A stretch of DNA of 64,000 bases from an uncultured Myxococcales bacterium. GTDB lineage: Bacteria; Myxococcota_A; Polyangia; Polyangiales; Polyangiaceae. The DNA is taken from positions 57,647 to 121,646 of the forward strand of contig CALFEQ010000170.1 of assembly GCA_937949945.1 (NCBI GenBank), given 5' to 3'. A program made the translations under genes and the position numbers. Position 1 is the stretch's first letter, and each line of letters starts with the position of its first letter. Of the stretch, positions 24,717-36,980 are shown piece by piece. A model generated the notes under the pieces. It searched no databases and was not told the origin of the DNA. It saw nothing but the letters and a program-made list of their open reading frames with translations.

Positions 24717-25898
24717 ATGCGCAAGTCGCACTTCGTTCTGTTCGGGCTTCTTCTTTCTGCTTGCTCCGCGTCCGAGGGCGTCGAAACGCCCGACATCGCG
24801 TCGCCGACGCCACCGCGCGGCGAGCAGGCATTGGGCGGCGCGTGGGACGGCGCGCAGGCGGGCACGTACGACGGCATGTACAACCACGGCTCGCACACAC
24901 ACGACAAAGGCAAGCACGACAAGCACAAGAAGCCGAAGCACCGGCCTGACAAGCACCGCCCCGGCGAGAAGGACGATGCGACCAGCATCTACGGAGACGG
25001 CTCCGCCGGTGCTCGGAGCTTCGACGCTCCGAACACCATCCTGGACGAAGCGAACCTCCAGTTCACCGATTTCACCGTCCAATCCGGCACGACGCTGTTC
25101 GTGAACAGCGGCACGGTCGTCCGCTGTACGGGCACCTTCAGGAACGACGGAACCATCGTCGTGCGTGCGGCCGCCGCCACGGGAGTCATCAGCGTCGCTG
25201 GTTTGCTTCCGAACCTCGTCCTCGCGGCGTCCACGCCGCCGGATCCGGGCATCAGCCTAGGGCCCGCAGGCAACGCGACGGTCAACGCCGGCTTCGGCGG
25301 AACGGGCGGTGCCGGTGTCGGCGCGTTTGCGCGTTCGATCCTCCACCCAGGCGTCAAGGCTGGCGGTGGCGCCGGCGGGTTCAACTTCATCGGCCTGACG
25401 GGAGGTGGCTCGTTCACCGTGCTCTGCAAGAAGGGCGTCCACAACTCGGGGGCCATCCAAGCCAACGGCAACGACGGACCGGGCAGCGCCGTCGGTGGCG
25501 GTGGAGGTGGCGTCATCATCCTGGCGTCGAAGACCGAGGTGACGAGCACGGGCGACCTTCACGCCATCGGCGGCAACGGCGGCAACGCCACGATCATCCC
25601 CGGCGAAGAAGCCCACGGCGGCGGCGGTGGCGGCGGCGGCGGGATCGTCCACCTCGTGAGCCCTTCGATCGAGGCCGACGCGAGCCGCGTCGTCGTCGAC
25701 GGCGGCCAGGGCGGCGCGGGCACGGCGGATCCGGTCCCGCTGGGGGTGGCCCGCATCGGCGGAGCCGGCGGCGGTGCCTGCGCGGGAAACGGCGGCAGGG
25801 GCAGCCAAGTGAACACCGGGTTTCCCATCGTGGATGCGGAGGATGGCACCCCCGGTGTCTTCCTTCGGACGCTCGCCGATCCGAGCGATCTGTTCTGA
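24717..25898 (+). CDS. Gly-rich surface lipoprotein, probable beta-helix
   Basis: 393 residues from ATG 24717. The signal peptide SHFVLFGLLLSAC has a clean lipobox. A His/Lys-rich linker (SHTHDKGKHDKHKK) follows. The rest is a repetitive, Gly-rich sequence with strands such as TIVVRAAAATG, SFTVLC, VIILASKTEVTSTGDLHAIGG and GIVHLVSPSIEADASRVVVDGG, each followed by a run of 4-9 Gly. This alternation suggests a right-handed beta-helix or parallel stack on the cell surface. Similar proteins are common in Myxococcota and their roles are mostly unknown. It follows the sigma-54 activator on the same strand. Confidence 0.78.
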   Translation: MRKSHFVLFGLLLSACSASEGVETPDIASPTPPRGEQALGGAWDGAQAGTYDGMYNHGSHTHDKGKHDKHKKPKHRPDKHRPGEKDDATSIYGDGSAGARSFDAPNTILDEANLQFTDFTVQSGTTLFVNSGTVVRCTGTFRNDGTIVVRAAAATGVISVAGLLPNLVLAASTPPDPGISLGPAGNATVNAGFGGTGGAGVGAFARSILHPGVKAGGGAGGFNFIGLTGGGSFTVLCKKGVHNSGAIQANGNDGPGSAVGGGGGGVIILASKTEVTSTGDLHAIGGNGGNATIIPGEEAHGGGGGGGGGIVHLVSPSIEADASRVVVDGGQGGAGTADPVPLGVARIGGAGGGACAGNGGRGSQVNTGFPIVDAEDGTPGVFLRTLADPSDLF

Positions 25899-26032
25899 TA
25901 CGGCATTCGGAACCGGGCCCCGAATCCGAGACATGGATTCGGAAGCTGGAATCCCGTCGAGGACCGAGGATGAACCGCTGAGAGCCGGAATCGGAAGTCG
26001 GTCGTCGTTTCCGTATGAAGCTGCCTGTAAGA

Positions 26033-26046
26033 GTCCTCAGTCCTCA
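26033..26046 (-). repeat. Two inverted copies of the GGACTGA heptamer
   Basis: GTCCTCA twice in tandem, the reverse complement of the GGACTGA array at 26264-26291. With it, the two form inverted ends around about 215 bp of noncoding sequence. A degenerate array (ATTCGG/GAATCCG forms) at about 25905-26000 lies just after the stop of the Gly-rich lipoprotein gene. Confidence 0.6.
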
Positions 26047-26050
26047 ACGT

Positions 26051-26083
26051 CCGAGGGTGCGCGCGCGAAGCGCGCGCCCTCGG
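26051..26083. terminator. Strong GC hairpin between convergent genes
   Basis: Outer arms CCGAGGG (26051-26057) and CCCTCGG (26077-26083) enclose alternating CG arms with a 3-nt GAA loop and a small bulge. A candidate terminator for the upstream plus-strand gene or the opposing aminopeptidase gene. Confidence 0.5.
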
Positions 26084-26132
26084 TCCTCGGCGCAGATCGG
26101 CTCTCACTCCTCCGCTCACACCAATGCTCGCT

Positions 26133-26153
26133 CTCGCGTCTTCGGGACGCGAG
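26133..26153. terminator. 8-bp hairpin with a TTCGG loop
   Basis: Arms CTCGCGTC (26133-26140) and GACGCGAG (26146-26153) around TTCGG, close to the very stable UUCG tetraloop type. It lies inside the segment bounded by inverted heptamers. Confidence 0.5.
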
Positions 26154-26263
26154 CCCCCTCGATGTCACGGTGCTCTCGACCGCCTGGAACCGGAAGCCTC
26201 AACCCCAAGGCCCCATGGCCGCGTGATGCTCGAGCGGCGAAGGGTCGACCGTCTCTCCGCTGA

Positions 26264-26322
26264 GGACTGAGGACTGAGGACTGAGGACTGACTCCCTGGA
26301 GCCTGGAGCCCGGAGCCTGGAG
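26264..26322 (-). repeat. Two adjacent 7-bp tandem arrays after the aminopeptidase stop
   Basis: GGACTGA occurs four times without change (26264-26291). After 3 bp come four units of the second array at 26295-26322: CCTGGAG, CCTGGAG, CCCGGAG, CCTGGAG. The second array ends 6 bp from the stop codon of the minus-strand aminopeptidase (26329-26331). The segment 26293-26318 is almost identical to 32952-32977 between coxA and coxB. Confidence 0.85.
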
Positions 26323-26328
26323 CCTCCC

Positions 26329-29058
<2,730 letters not shown>

Positions 29059-29500
29059 GAGCTCTTCTCCCGTCGCGAGGGGCGGCTCCTCTTAGCACGT
29101 CGACGAACGCCGATCGTCCCGCCCGTCCGGCAAAAAGAGGCGCCCCGTCGGCTCCACGGACGAGCGCCTGCGTGACTTCGTCCTCGCGACGGGAGCGGCG
29201 CGTGATGGATCCTCGGCTCACGACCGCGGACACGAGATTCCTCGGCCGGGGGACGTCGCTCGCGAAACGCTCGTCACTGCTCGGCTACGGTCGCGGGGCT
29301 CGACGAAGGGCGCGCTCCGCCGAGCCAAGAATGCATCACTCGAGGCGTGCGACCCTTCGCGCGCGGAGTCGACGTCGGACGGAAGACAGCTCCGCGTCGT
29401 CGCACAGCCCGACTCCATCGAAGCGTGATCGCTCGACCCGGAGAGCCACAGCCCGATGACGCCGTCGGGATCGGGCGCTCGTCCCGGCGCTGCTCCGCGG
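29059..29500. other. Noncoding stretch upstream of the aminopeptidase
   Basis: No open frame here has credible protein character on either strand. The part nearest 29059 must hold the aminopeptidase promoter; TGCTAAGA about 40 bp upstream of its start is a possible extended -10. The rest grades into gene remnants. Confidence 0.4.
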
Positions 29501-29504
29501 CGGA

Positions 29505-29645
29505 GCCGAGGCTCACCGACAACAGGCGGTTCGCCTCGGCCTGGCGGATGAGGACGGTCTCGTTGACCGTCGCGAAGCCAGGCGCCTCGTAGGTGAAGGC
29601 GTGCTCGCCCGGGTCGACGTTCAGCGGCCGCCCGTCGAGCTTCTC
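29505..29645 (-). pseudogene. Remnant of a PEGA-type protein
   Basis: The minus-strand frame reads EKLDGRPLNVDPGEHAF, then APGFATVNETVLIR and EANRLLSVSLG. This is the pattern of PEGA-domain surface proteins of Myxococcota (VDPGEH followed by a beta-hairpin and 'E-n-R'). There is no start, no signal and no sensible continuation on either side, so it is a ~47-residue fragment. It ends abruptly at about 29648, where a different fragment on the other strand begins. Confidence 0.6.
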
Positions 29646-29649
29646 GGCG

Positions 29650-29843
29650 GGAGCTGGCCGTCGACGAGCTCGGTCACGTACGGCAACGAGAAGGAGCTCT
29701 GGGGGCTCGACGCGGAGCTGTCGCCCCAGGCCGTCAACGCCCCCGATTTCGGGGTCGCCTACGCGGTGAGATTCGACGCGATGACGAGCGGCGGAGTGGC
29801 GGCCGTCGATGCGATCACCGTCGAAGTGCACTACTGCGAGTAG
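29650..29843 (+). pseudogene. C-terminal remnant of a secreted beta-sandwich-type protein
   Basis: The plus-strand frame reads SSVTYGNEKELWGLDAELSP, then NAPDFGVAYAVRFD and VAAVDAITVEVHYCE before a stop. The 'G-xx-xLWG...NxxxFGVa...VDxIxVxVxY' pattern is a recurring C-terminal domain of secreted proteins. Nothing upstream encodes the rest of such a protein; the frame instead runs into the inverted PEGA remnant. I read this as a deletion or inversion junction. Confidence 0.55.
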
Positions 29844-29859
29844 CTCGCCGCGCACGAGA

Positions 29860-29879
29860 GCCCGCGCGTCAGCGCGGGC
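29860..29879. terminator. Hairpin terminator of the respiratory operon
   Basis: Perfect arms GCCCGCGC (29860-29867) and GCGCGGGC (29872-29879) with a 4-nt loop. It lies 17 bp beyond the coxD stop and also just after the remnant on the plus strand. No T-tract. Confidence 0.65.
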
Positions 29880-29895
29880 CCTCGCCGCCCAGGCG

Positions 29896-30306
29896 TCAGT
29901 GGGCGGCCTCGCCGGACGCCTGCTTCGGCTCGAACCCGCCCGGCGCCTCCTCGCCGGTCTTCGGCAACACCTTCACGTTCTGGTCGGCGTCGATCTCTCC
30001 GCGATGCTCGGTGTCGTTCATCGTGTAGGCGAAGAAGACCGCGATGAAGAAAATGGCCGACAGGAACGCCAGGACGTTGAACTTGTTGTCCCAGCGCAGG
30101 TGCATGAAGAACGCGACGACCAGCGACGCCTTGCAGGTCGCGATGAAGACGACCGCGATCAGGTTGAAGCGGCCGAGGTCGACGTACGACTGCGCGACCG
30201 TCACGACGGTCAGGAAGATGAGCGCGAGGAACACCGCCAGATAGAACGCGGCGGAAGAGATGTGCGCGTGAACCGCGCCGTCGTCCTTGTGAGCGTGGTG
30301 CGCCAT
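29896..30306 (-). CDS. coxD: Cytochrome c oxidase subunit IV (caa3 type)
   Basis: 136 residues with three transmembrane helices (about 20-40, 50-70 and 78-95) and a His-rich N-terminus. The pattern LIAVVFIATCKASLVVAFFMHLRWDNK is the signature of the short caa3/aa3 subunit IV (PF03626-like). It is the last gene of the act-cox operon. TGAGGA 8 nt before ATG 30306 serves as Shine-Dalgarno and overlaps the coxC stop. A charged C-terminal tail of ~35 residues is longer than usual. The protein stabilises the oxidase in the membrane. Confidence 0.92.
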   Translation of the reverse strand: MAHHAHKDDGAVHAHISSAAFYLAVFLALIFLTVVTVAQSYVDLGRFNLIAVVFIATCKASLVVAFFMHLRWDNKFNVLAFLSAIFFIAVFFAYTMNDTEHRGEIDADQNVKVLPKTGEEAPGGFEPKQASGEAAH

Positions 30307-30316
30307 GACGGTTTCC

Positions 30317-31014
30317 TCAGATCAAGTAGAGGAGCGGGAAGAGGTAGATCCAGATCAGGTCGACGAGGTGCCAGTAGAGGGCCGCGATGTCGACCGGCGT
30401 GAAGTACTCCTTCGAGAACTCACCGCGGTTGTTCCGGATCCAGATCCAGATGAGGATGCCGATGCCGATGAGGACGTGCACGCCGTGCACGCCGGTCATC
30501 ATGAAGTAGATGCCGAAGAACGTTCCGGCGTTGGCCGGCAGCGGCGGAGCGCCCGGAGCGAGGTGCTCGGGGTGCGGGTTGAAGTAGCGGCCGGGCAGGA
30601 GCCCCGCGTGGATCTTGTGCGTGTACTCGAAGTACTTGATGACGAGGAAGATGCACGCACACGCGATCGTGACGAGCAGGTAGTTCCCCGTCGCCTTCTT
30701 GTTCCCGAGCTGCGACGAGCGGACGGCCATCGCGGCCGTGAACGACGAGAAGAGCAGGACGACCGTGTTGCAGCCGCCCATGATCTTGTCGAGCTGGTGG
30801 CTCGCCGCCACGAACATCTCCGGGTACCAGCTCCGGTAGACGCCGTACGCGACGAACAGACCGCTGAAGAAGAGGAGCTCCTGAACCAGGAACACCCACA
30901 TCCCCAGCTTGGCCGCGTCGAACTGCTGCGCCGGGGTGTCGAAGTGGTGTGCGAGCCACTTCGGTCCGTGGTGACCGTGGTCGTGATCCGCGGCGTGAGC
31001 CGTGGCTTCGCTGC

Positions 31015-31018
<4 letters not shown>
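30317..31018 (-). CDS. coxC: Cytochrome c oxidase subunit III
   Basis: 233 residues from ATG 31018, which overlaps the coxA stop as ATGA. The frame is open further upstream only as shadow. Five or six TM helices are visible; typical motifs are KLGMWVFLVQELLFFSGLFVAY, FTAAMAVRSSQLGNK, YFMMTGVHGVHVLIG and ALYWHLVDLIWIYLFPLLYL with the conserved His and Glu residues. Its N-terminus is His-rich (DHDHGHHGPKWLAHHF). Subunit III supports proton uptake and stability of subunit I. Confidence 0.95.
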
Positions 31019-32769
<1,751 letters not shown>

Positions 32770-32773
32770 CTCA

Positions 32774-32979
32774 GGCTCCAGGCGGAAGGCTCCAGGCTCC
32801 AGAATGAGGCTGGGTGGCAGGGGTGATTCGATGGGAAGCGCCTCCCCTCACGGAGAGGGCAATGGCTTTCTCGTCCTCGTGGAGGCAGCAGTCCCCGGAC
32901 GCATCAGACAACGAGGTCGACGGCTCATCGCTCGTCAGTCGAGCGGCCATCTCCCTGGAGCCTGGAGCCCGGAGCCTTG
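32774..32979. repeat. Inverted heptamer arrays flanking 151 bp between coxB and coxA
   Basis: One end (32774-32802) reads GGCTCCA, GGCGGAA, GGCTCCA, GGCTCCA. The other (32954-32979) reads CCTGGAG, CCTGGAG, CCCGGAG, CCTT. They are reverse complements in sense, so the ends could pair into a long stem. No gene is open between them. The right array starts 10 bp after the coxB stop, and the left ends 4 bp before coxA's ATG and would overlap its ribosome-binding region. Confidence 0.8.
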
Positions 32980-32988
32980 TGCCTCTCA

Positions 32989-33963
32989 TCACTTCAAACT
33001 CTTGATGTAAGCGATCACGGCGTCGAGCTGCTTGTCCTTCATCACGAAGGGCGGCATCTGCACCGTCTGGTAACCCGCGACGATCTTCGCGTTCGGGCGG
33101 AGGATCGACTCGCGGAGGTAGTTCTCGTCCACCTGCACCGGGCCGGTGGTGGTGTTCTCCGTCTTGCCGAACAGACCGGCGAGCTTCGGACCCGGCGACG
33201 GCGAGCTCCCGATCATGCCGGAGCCGCCCGCGCCGTGGCACGTCGTGCAGCCGTTCTTCACGAAGAGCTTCTCACCCCACTTCGCCGGCTCGCACTCCTC
33301 GGGCGGTCCCTGGCAGTCGCCGAGCTTCTTCTCCCACTCCTTGTACTCCTCGGGCGGGAGGATCTTGACCGTCGCGAGCATGCCGGAGTGGCTCGTGCCG
33401 CAGTACTCGGCGCAGAACACGTTCGCCGTGCCGGGCTTCGTCGGCGTGAACTGGATGAACGAGTACTGCCCCGGGACGGCGTCCCGCTTCATGCGGAACT
33501 CGGGGATGTAGAAGGAGTGGATGACGTCCTCCGACGAGATGATCATCTTGTAGGGACGTCCGACCTCGAGCGTCAGCTCGCCGGGCTCGCGATCGCCCGT
33601 CGGATACTCGAACTCCCAGCTCCACTTCTTCGCGCGGACGCGAATCTCGGTCGCGCCCTCGGCCGCCGTCGCGTTGCGGACGTAACCCGTGAACCCGAGG
33701 TGGAAGAGGAAGAAGATGAAGATCGTCGGCGTGATCGTCCAGAAGAGCTCGAGCTTCATGTAGTGCCCGGTCGGCTCCGCCTTCACGCCCGGGCGCCGCT
33801 TGTACTTCCAGACGAAGTACAAGAGGAAGAACGTGACGAGCACGGTGAAGACGACCGAGAACCCGAAGATGAAGTTGTAGGCCTTGTCGATGGGCGGTGC
33901 CGTGTCTGCCATCGACGGCGGGAGCTGAAAACTATCGGACTCTACAGGTTGGAACGAGAACAC
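32989..33963 (-). CDS. coxB: Cytochrome c oxidase subunit II with CuA and heme c (caa3)
   Basis: 324 residues from GTG 33963, chosen because AGGAGG (33975-33970) lies 6 nt upstream within the end of the sco gene. Two TM helices (about 30-55 and 70-95) anchor it. The CuA site is visible in EDVIHSFYIPEFRMKRDAVPG and FCAEYCGTSHSGM (Cys ~183 and ~187, plus His and Met). A C-terminal cytochrome c domain carries CTTCH (~238-242) and a Met in VQMPPFV. This fusion defines the caa3 type, which takes electrons directly into its own heme. ATG 33912 is a weaker alternative start. Confidence 0.95.
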   Translation of the reverse strand: MFSFQPVESDSFQLPPSMADTAPPIDKAYNFIFGFSVVFTVLVTFFLLYFVWKYKRRPGVKAEPTGHYMKLELFWTITPTIFIFFLFHLGFTGYVRNATAAEGATEIRVRAKKWSWEFEYPTGDREPGELTLEVGRPYKMIISSEDVIHSFYIPEFRMKRDAVPGQYSFIQFTPTKPGTANVFCAEYCGTSHSGMLATVKILPPEEYKEWEKKLGDCQGPPEECEPAKWGEKLFVKNGCTTCHGAGGSGMIGSSPSPGPKLAGLFGKTENTTTGPVQVDENYLRESILRPNAKIVAGYQTVQMPPFVMKDKQLDAVIAYIKSLK

Positions 33964-33965
33964 CT

Positions 33966-34916
33966 TCAGCCTCCTCGCACGGGAACGCTCCCCTCGTATG
34001 CGTGTTCGATCGGGGCACCGCTCGCACGACTCGATGTGTCTTCTTCATGGGCGGTCTCTCCGACGCTGCCTGCACCTGCGTCGGAAGACGCCTTCTTCTT
34101 TCGGAGCTCGCGCGCCCAGAGCAAGCCGAGTACGCCCATGAGCAGGATGGCGACGGCACCTCCGCCGACCTGCATCACGCGCCGGGCGACGAGCACGTAT
34201 TTCCCGCCCTGCGGGTCGTAGTGGTAGCAGTAGAGAATCAGCTTCTCGACGGTCGAGATGTGACGACCTTCGGACGCCTCGAGCAGGCCGAGGCGGAGGT
34301 CGCTCGACGGGAACTCCAGGCCGTAGAGGTAGCGCGCGAGGCGCCCGTCCGGCTTCACGATGAAGATGACGGACGGGTGGCCCCACTGCTTCTGGCGCTC
34401 GTCGTACTGGTACTCGAAGCCCGCCGCGTTCGCGACCGCCGCGATCGCGGGCTCGTCGCCGACGAGGAAGTGCCAGCCGCTCTGGCTCCGGCCGTACTCG
34501 TTGAGGATGCTCGTGCGCTTGTTCGCCGTCAGCTCGAGCGACTCGTTCGGATCGATCGAGATCGTGATGACGTCGAACTCCTTGCCGACGGTCCAGGGCA
34601 CGCCCTTGAGACCGGCGGCGAGGTTGTTCGTGATCATCGAGCAGACGACCGGGCACGTGTGGTACGCGAACTGAAGGACGACCGGACGCTTGCCGTCGAA
34701 GAAGTTGCGAAGCTTGACGGGCTTGCCCGTGTGATCACGGAACGGCGTGTCGAGAGGGAGCGGCTCGTCGAGGTGCTCCGTCACGCCGACCCGCTCGAGC
34801 TCCGGCGGCGTCGCCGCGATCTGCGCAGAAGCCGACGACGGCAGGAGCGCCAGGACACAAGCCACCACCGCGACGACGATCGCATGACGGAATCGGGTGG
34901 TCTGCTTCGAGCTCAT
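33966..34916 (-). CDS. SCO1/SenC-type copper chaperone with a C-terminal membrane anchor
   Basis: 316 residues with a signal segment (IVVAVVACVLALLPSSASA). The thioredoxin-like domain has the copper motif CPVVC (about residues 89-93, TCPVVCSMI) and the conserved His in GHPSVIFIVKPDG. SCO proteins load or reduce the CuA site of subunit II, here encoded next in the operon. Beyond the normal SCO domain is an extra C-terminal TM helix (GGGAVAILLMGVLGLLWA) and a charged tail, so both ends may be membrane-bound. AGGAGAG lies 8 nt before ATG 34916. Confidence 0.93.
   Translation of the reverse strand: MSSKQTTRFRHAIVVAVVACVLALLPSSASAQIAATPPELERVGVTEHLDEPLPLDTPFRDHTGKPVKLRNFFDGKRPVVLQFAYHTCPVVCSMITNNLAAGLKGVPWTVGKEFDVITISIDPNESLELTANKRTSILNEYGRSQSGWHFLVGDEPAIAAVANAAGFEYQYDERQKQWGHPSVIFIVKPDGRLARYLYGLEFPSSDLRLGLLEASEGRHISTVEKLILYCYHYDPQGGKYVLVARRVMQVGGGAVAILLMGVLGLLWARELRKKKASSDAGAGSVGETAHEEDTSSRASGAPIEHAYEGSVPVRGG
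33970..33975 (-). promoter_or_regulatory. Shine-Dalgarno AGGAGG deciding the coxB start
   Basis: AGGAGG lies 6 nt before GTG 33963, inside the end of the sco gene, and supports the GTG over the inner ATG 33912. Confidence 0.7.
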
Positions 34917-34991
34917 GGCGTCTCTCCTGGGGTTCGGGGTCTGGCTTCTTCTTGACCTCTCGACCTCGTGTCGGCTCCTCGAATGATCGTC

Positions 34992-35495
34992 TCAGTGACC
35001 TCCGGCCGCGCCGGCGTCCGCGGCGGCGGGGACCGTCTGCGGCGCGCCTGCCTCGGCGGCGAGCGGGGCGCCGCCGTCCGTCGCAGTCTCGGTGGCCGGC
35101 GCCGCACCGGCGTCGGCGGTCGTCGTGTCGTCGCCGGCGGGCGCCTCCGGCGCCGTCGGCAGCGGCGTCGGCGCCGGCTTCGGGAGCTTGGTCCACCCCG
35201 TCATCGGCGACAGGTCCTCGGACGGCTGCGGAGCGATCAGCTCGGGACGCGTGCCCTTCGCGAGCTGCGCCATCGCCTGATCGATCGGGATGGCGGCGTT
35301 GGCGAACGCGGCCTGCTCGGCCTTCTGAAGCTCGTCCCGATCCCGCGTCGGGGCGAGCTTCTCGCGAGCTGCCTGGTCCGTCATCATCGCGAAGTAGCTC
35401 TTGAAGACGAAATCGAGGCTGATGAGCGTGACGACCGTGATGACCGCGATCGTCGTGATCAGCTTCAGTCTCGGCGGGGTGTTGTCGATCGCCAT
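34992..35495 (-). CDS. Small membrane protein of the act-cox operon, unknown function
   Basis: 167 residues: one TM helix (LITTIAVITVVTLISLDFVF) near the N-terminus, a helical part (AMMTDQAAREKLAPTRDRDELQKAEQAAF, then PIDQAMAQLAKG), and a Pro/Ala/Gly-rich tail of about 80 residues. It lies 12 bp after actF and 75 bp before sco, on the same transcript. It has no heme or metal motif. It may be an assembly factor or accessory subunit of ACIII or of an ACIII-oxidase supercomplex; this is inference from position. Confidence 0.75.
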   Translation of the reverse strand: MAIDNTPPRLKLITTIAVITVVTLISLDFVFKSYFAMMTDQAAREKLAPTRDRDELQKAEQAAFANAAIPIDQAMAQLAKGTRPELIAPQPSEDLSPMTGWTKLPKPAPTPLPTAPEAPAGDDTTTADAGAAPATETATDGGAPLAAEAGAPQTVPAAADAGAAGGH

Positions 35496-35507
35496 GGAGG
35501 AACCCTG

Positions 35508-36980
35508 TCAGGCGTTCTGGAAGTGGAGGGAACGCTCGAGGCGCGGATCCCCGATCGGGACGAGCGGGAACTGCGTCATCCGGTGGAAGACGAACGCGCC
35601 GTAGACACCGACGACGGCGAGCAGGCACGCGGCGTCGAGCCAGTGGAAGGTGAAGCCGGGCTTCCCGAGCTGGAAGTTCGGCATCACGAACCAGTAGATG
35701 TCGACGACGTGCATCACGAGGAGGATCGCCGCGCCGATCTGGAGACGCCCGACGTTGCGCTTGAAGTTGCGGGAGATCGTCCAGAAGAACGGGACGACGA
35801 AGTGGAAGAGCACGATGGCCTTCGAGACGTTGGCCCACGGCTCGTAGTCCCACCTGTTGTGATAGAACGTCGTCTCCTCGGGGAGCGCGGCGTACCAGAT
35901 CAGCATGAACTGCGAGAAGCTGACGTACGCCCAGAACACCAGGAAGCCGAACATCAGCTTCCCGAGGTCGTGGTAGTGCTCGACGGTGACCGCGCCGTCG
36001 AGCGGCCCCGACTTGCGCAGCGCGAGCGTCACGAGGATGAGGACCGCGTAGCTCGCGACGACGCCGCACGCGAAGATGACGACCCCGAAGATGGTCGAGA
36101 ACCACATCGGGTCGAGCGACATGATCCAGTCGAACGCCGCGAACGTCACCGTGATCGCGTAGAGGAACGTCGCCGGAGACGCGAAGCGCTGCGCCGCGAG
36201 CGTGAGCTTCGGGTCCTTCGACTTGTCCTGCGCCGTCGAGTAGCCGAAGAGGCGCACGGCGAGGAACACCCAGACCGCGAAGTAGAAGACGACGCGGATC
36301 AGGAAGAAGTTCTTGTTGAGGTACGGAGCCTTCTTCTCGAGCGCCTTCTTCTCGAAGATCTCGTGCGGATCGCCGGCCGGCCCGTGGGCGCCGTGGCCCT
36401 GCGCGGCGTGGGCGGCCGCACCGTGGGCGTCGTCGCCGTGATGCTCGGTCGCGTGCTCCTCGGCCTTCGCGGCCGCAGGCGCGGCACCTTCGGCCGTCGG
36501 CGCGGCGGCGCCTTCCGCCGTCGCCACGGGCTCCGCCGTCGCCACCGCCTCCGCGGGCGCGTGGTCCTGCGCGTAAGCGGGCGTGACGAGCTGGATCGAG
36601 CTGTGCGACCCGCCGTGCTCCTCACCGTGACCGAGCCACGGGAAGAGCGTGTTCATCGTGAGGAGCACCGGCGCGAACAGCGGGACCATCGCGATGAGAC
36701 CGAGCGCGAAGAACTCGGCGGTGCGACGGACCGTGACGCTCCATCCTGCGGCGGTGAGGCGCTGGACGAGGACGAAGAAGAGCGCCCCGAGCCCGACGAG
36801 CAGGACGGTGATGAAGGCGAAGAGCCACGAGAACGCGAAGCGCTTCGGATCCTGCGTGTAGCCGACGCCCGCGCCGGCGAGACCGAGCGCGCCGATGCCG
36901 GCAAAGATCTTCCACGCACCCGCCCACGAACCCGTGAGCTTCCACTTCGATGTGTCGTGATTGCACTCCTTCGCGCTCAC
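35508..36980 (-). CDS. actF: ACIII subunit ActF
   Basis: 490 residues with about 10 TM helices, from GTG 36980, which overlaps the actE stop (GTGA). ActF is the second large NrfD-like/PsrC-type membrane subunit of Alternative Complex III. The N-terminal helices are followed by a hydrophilic insert rich in Ala, Glu and His (about residues 145-230: TAEGAAAPTAEGAAP, HATEHHGDDAHGAA). Then comes the membrane core (FAAFDWIMSLDPMWFSTIFGV and later segments), which is typical. It would form a quinol-side and proton-translocation part of the complex. The insert may be a disordered loop. Confidence 0.9.
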   Translation of the reverse strand: MSAKECNHDTSKWKLTGSWAGAWKIFAGIGALGLAGAGVGYTQDPKRFAFSWLFAFITVLLVGLGALFFVLVQRLTAAGWSVTVRRTAEFFALGLIAMVPLFAPVLLTMNTLFPWLGHGEEHGGSHSSIQLVTPAYAQDHAPAEAVATAEPVATAEGAAAPTAEGAAPAAAKAEEHATEHHGDDAHGAAAHAAQGHGAHGPAGDPHEIFEKKALEKKAPYLNKNFFLIRVVFYFAVWVFLAVRLFGYSTAQDKSKDPKLTLAAQRFASPATFLYAITVTFAAFDWIMSLDPMWFSTIFGVVIFACGVVASYAVLILVTLALRKSGPLDGAVTVEHYHDLGKLMFGFLVFWAYVSFSQFMLIWYAALPEETTFYHNRWDYEPWANVSKAIVLFHFVVPFFWTISRNFKRNVGRLQIGAAILLVMHVVDIYWFVMPNFQLGKPGFTFHWLDAACLLAVVGVYGAFVFHRMTQFPLVPIGDPRLERSLHFQNA

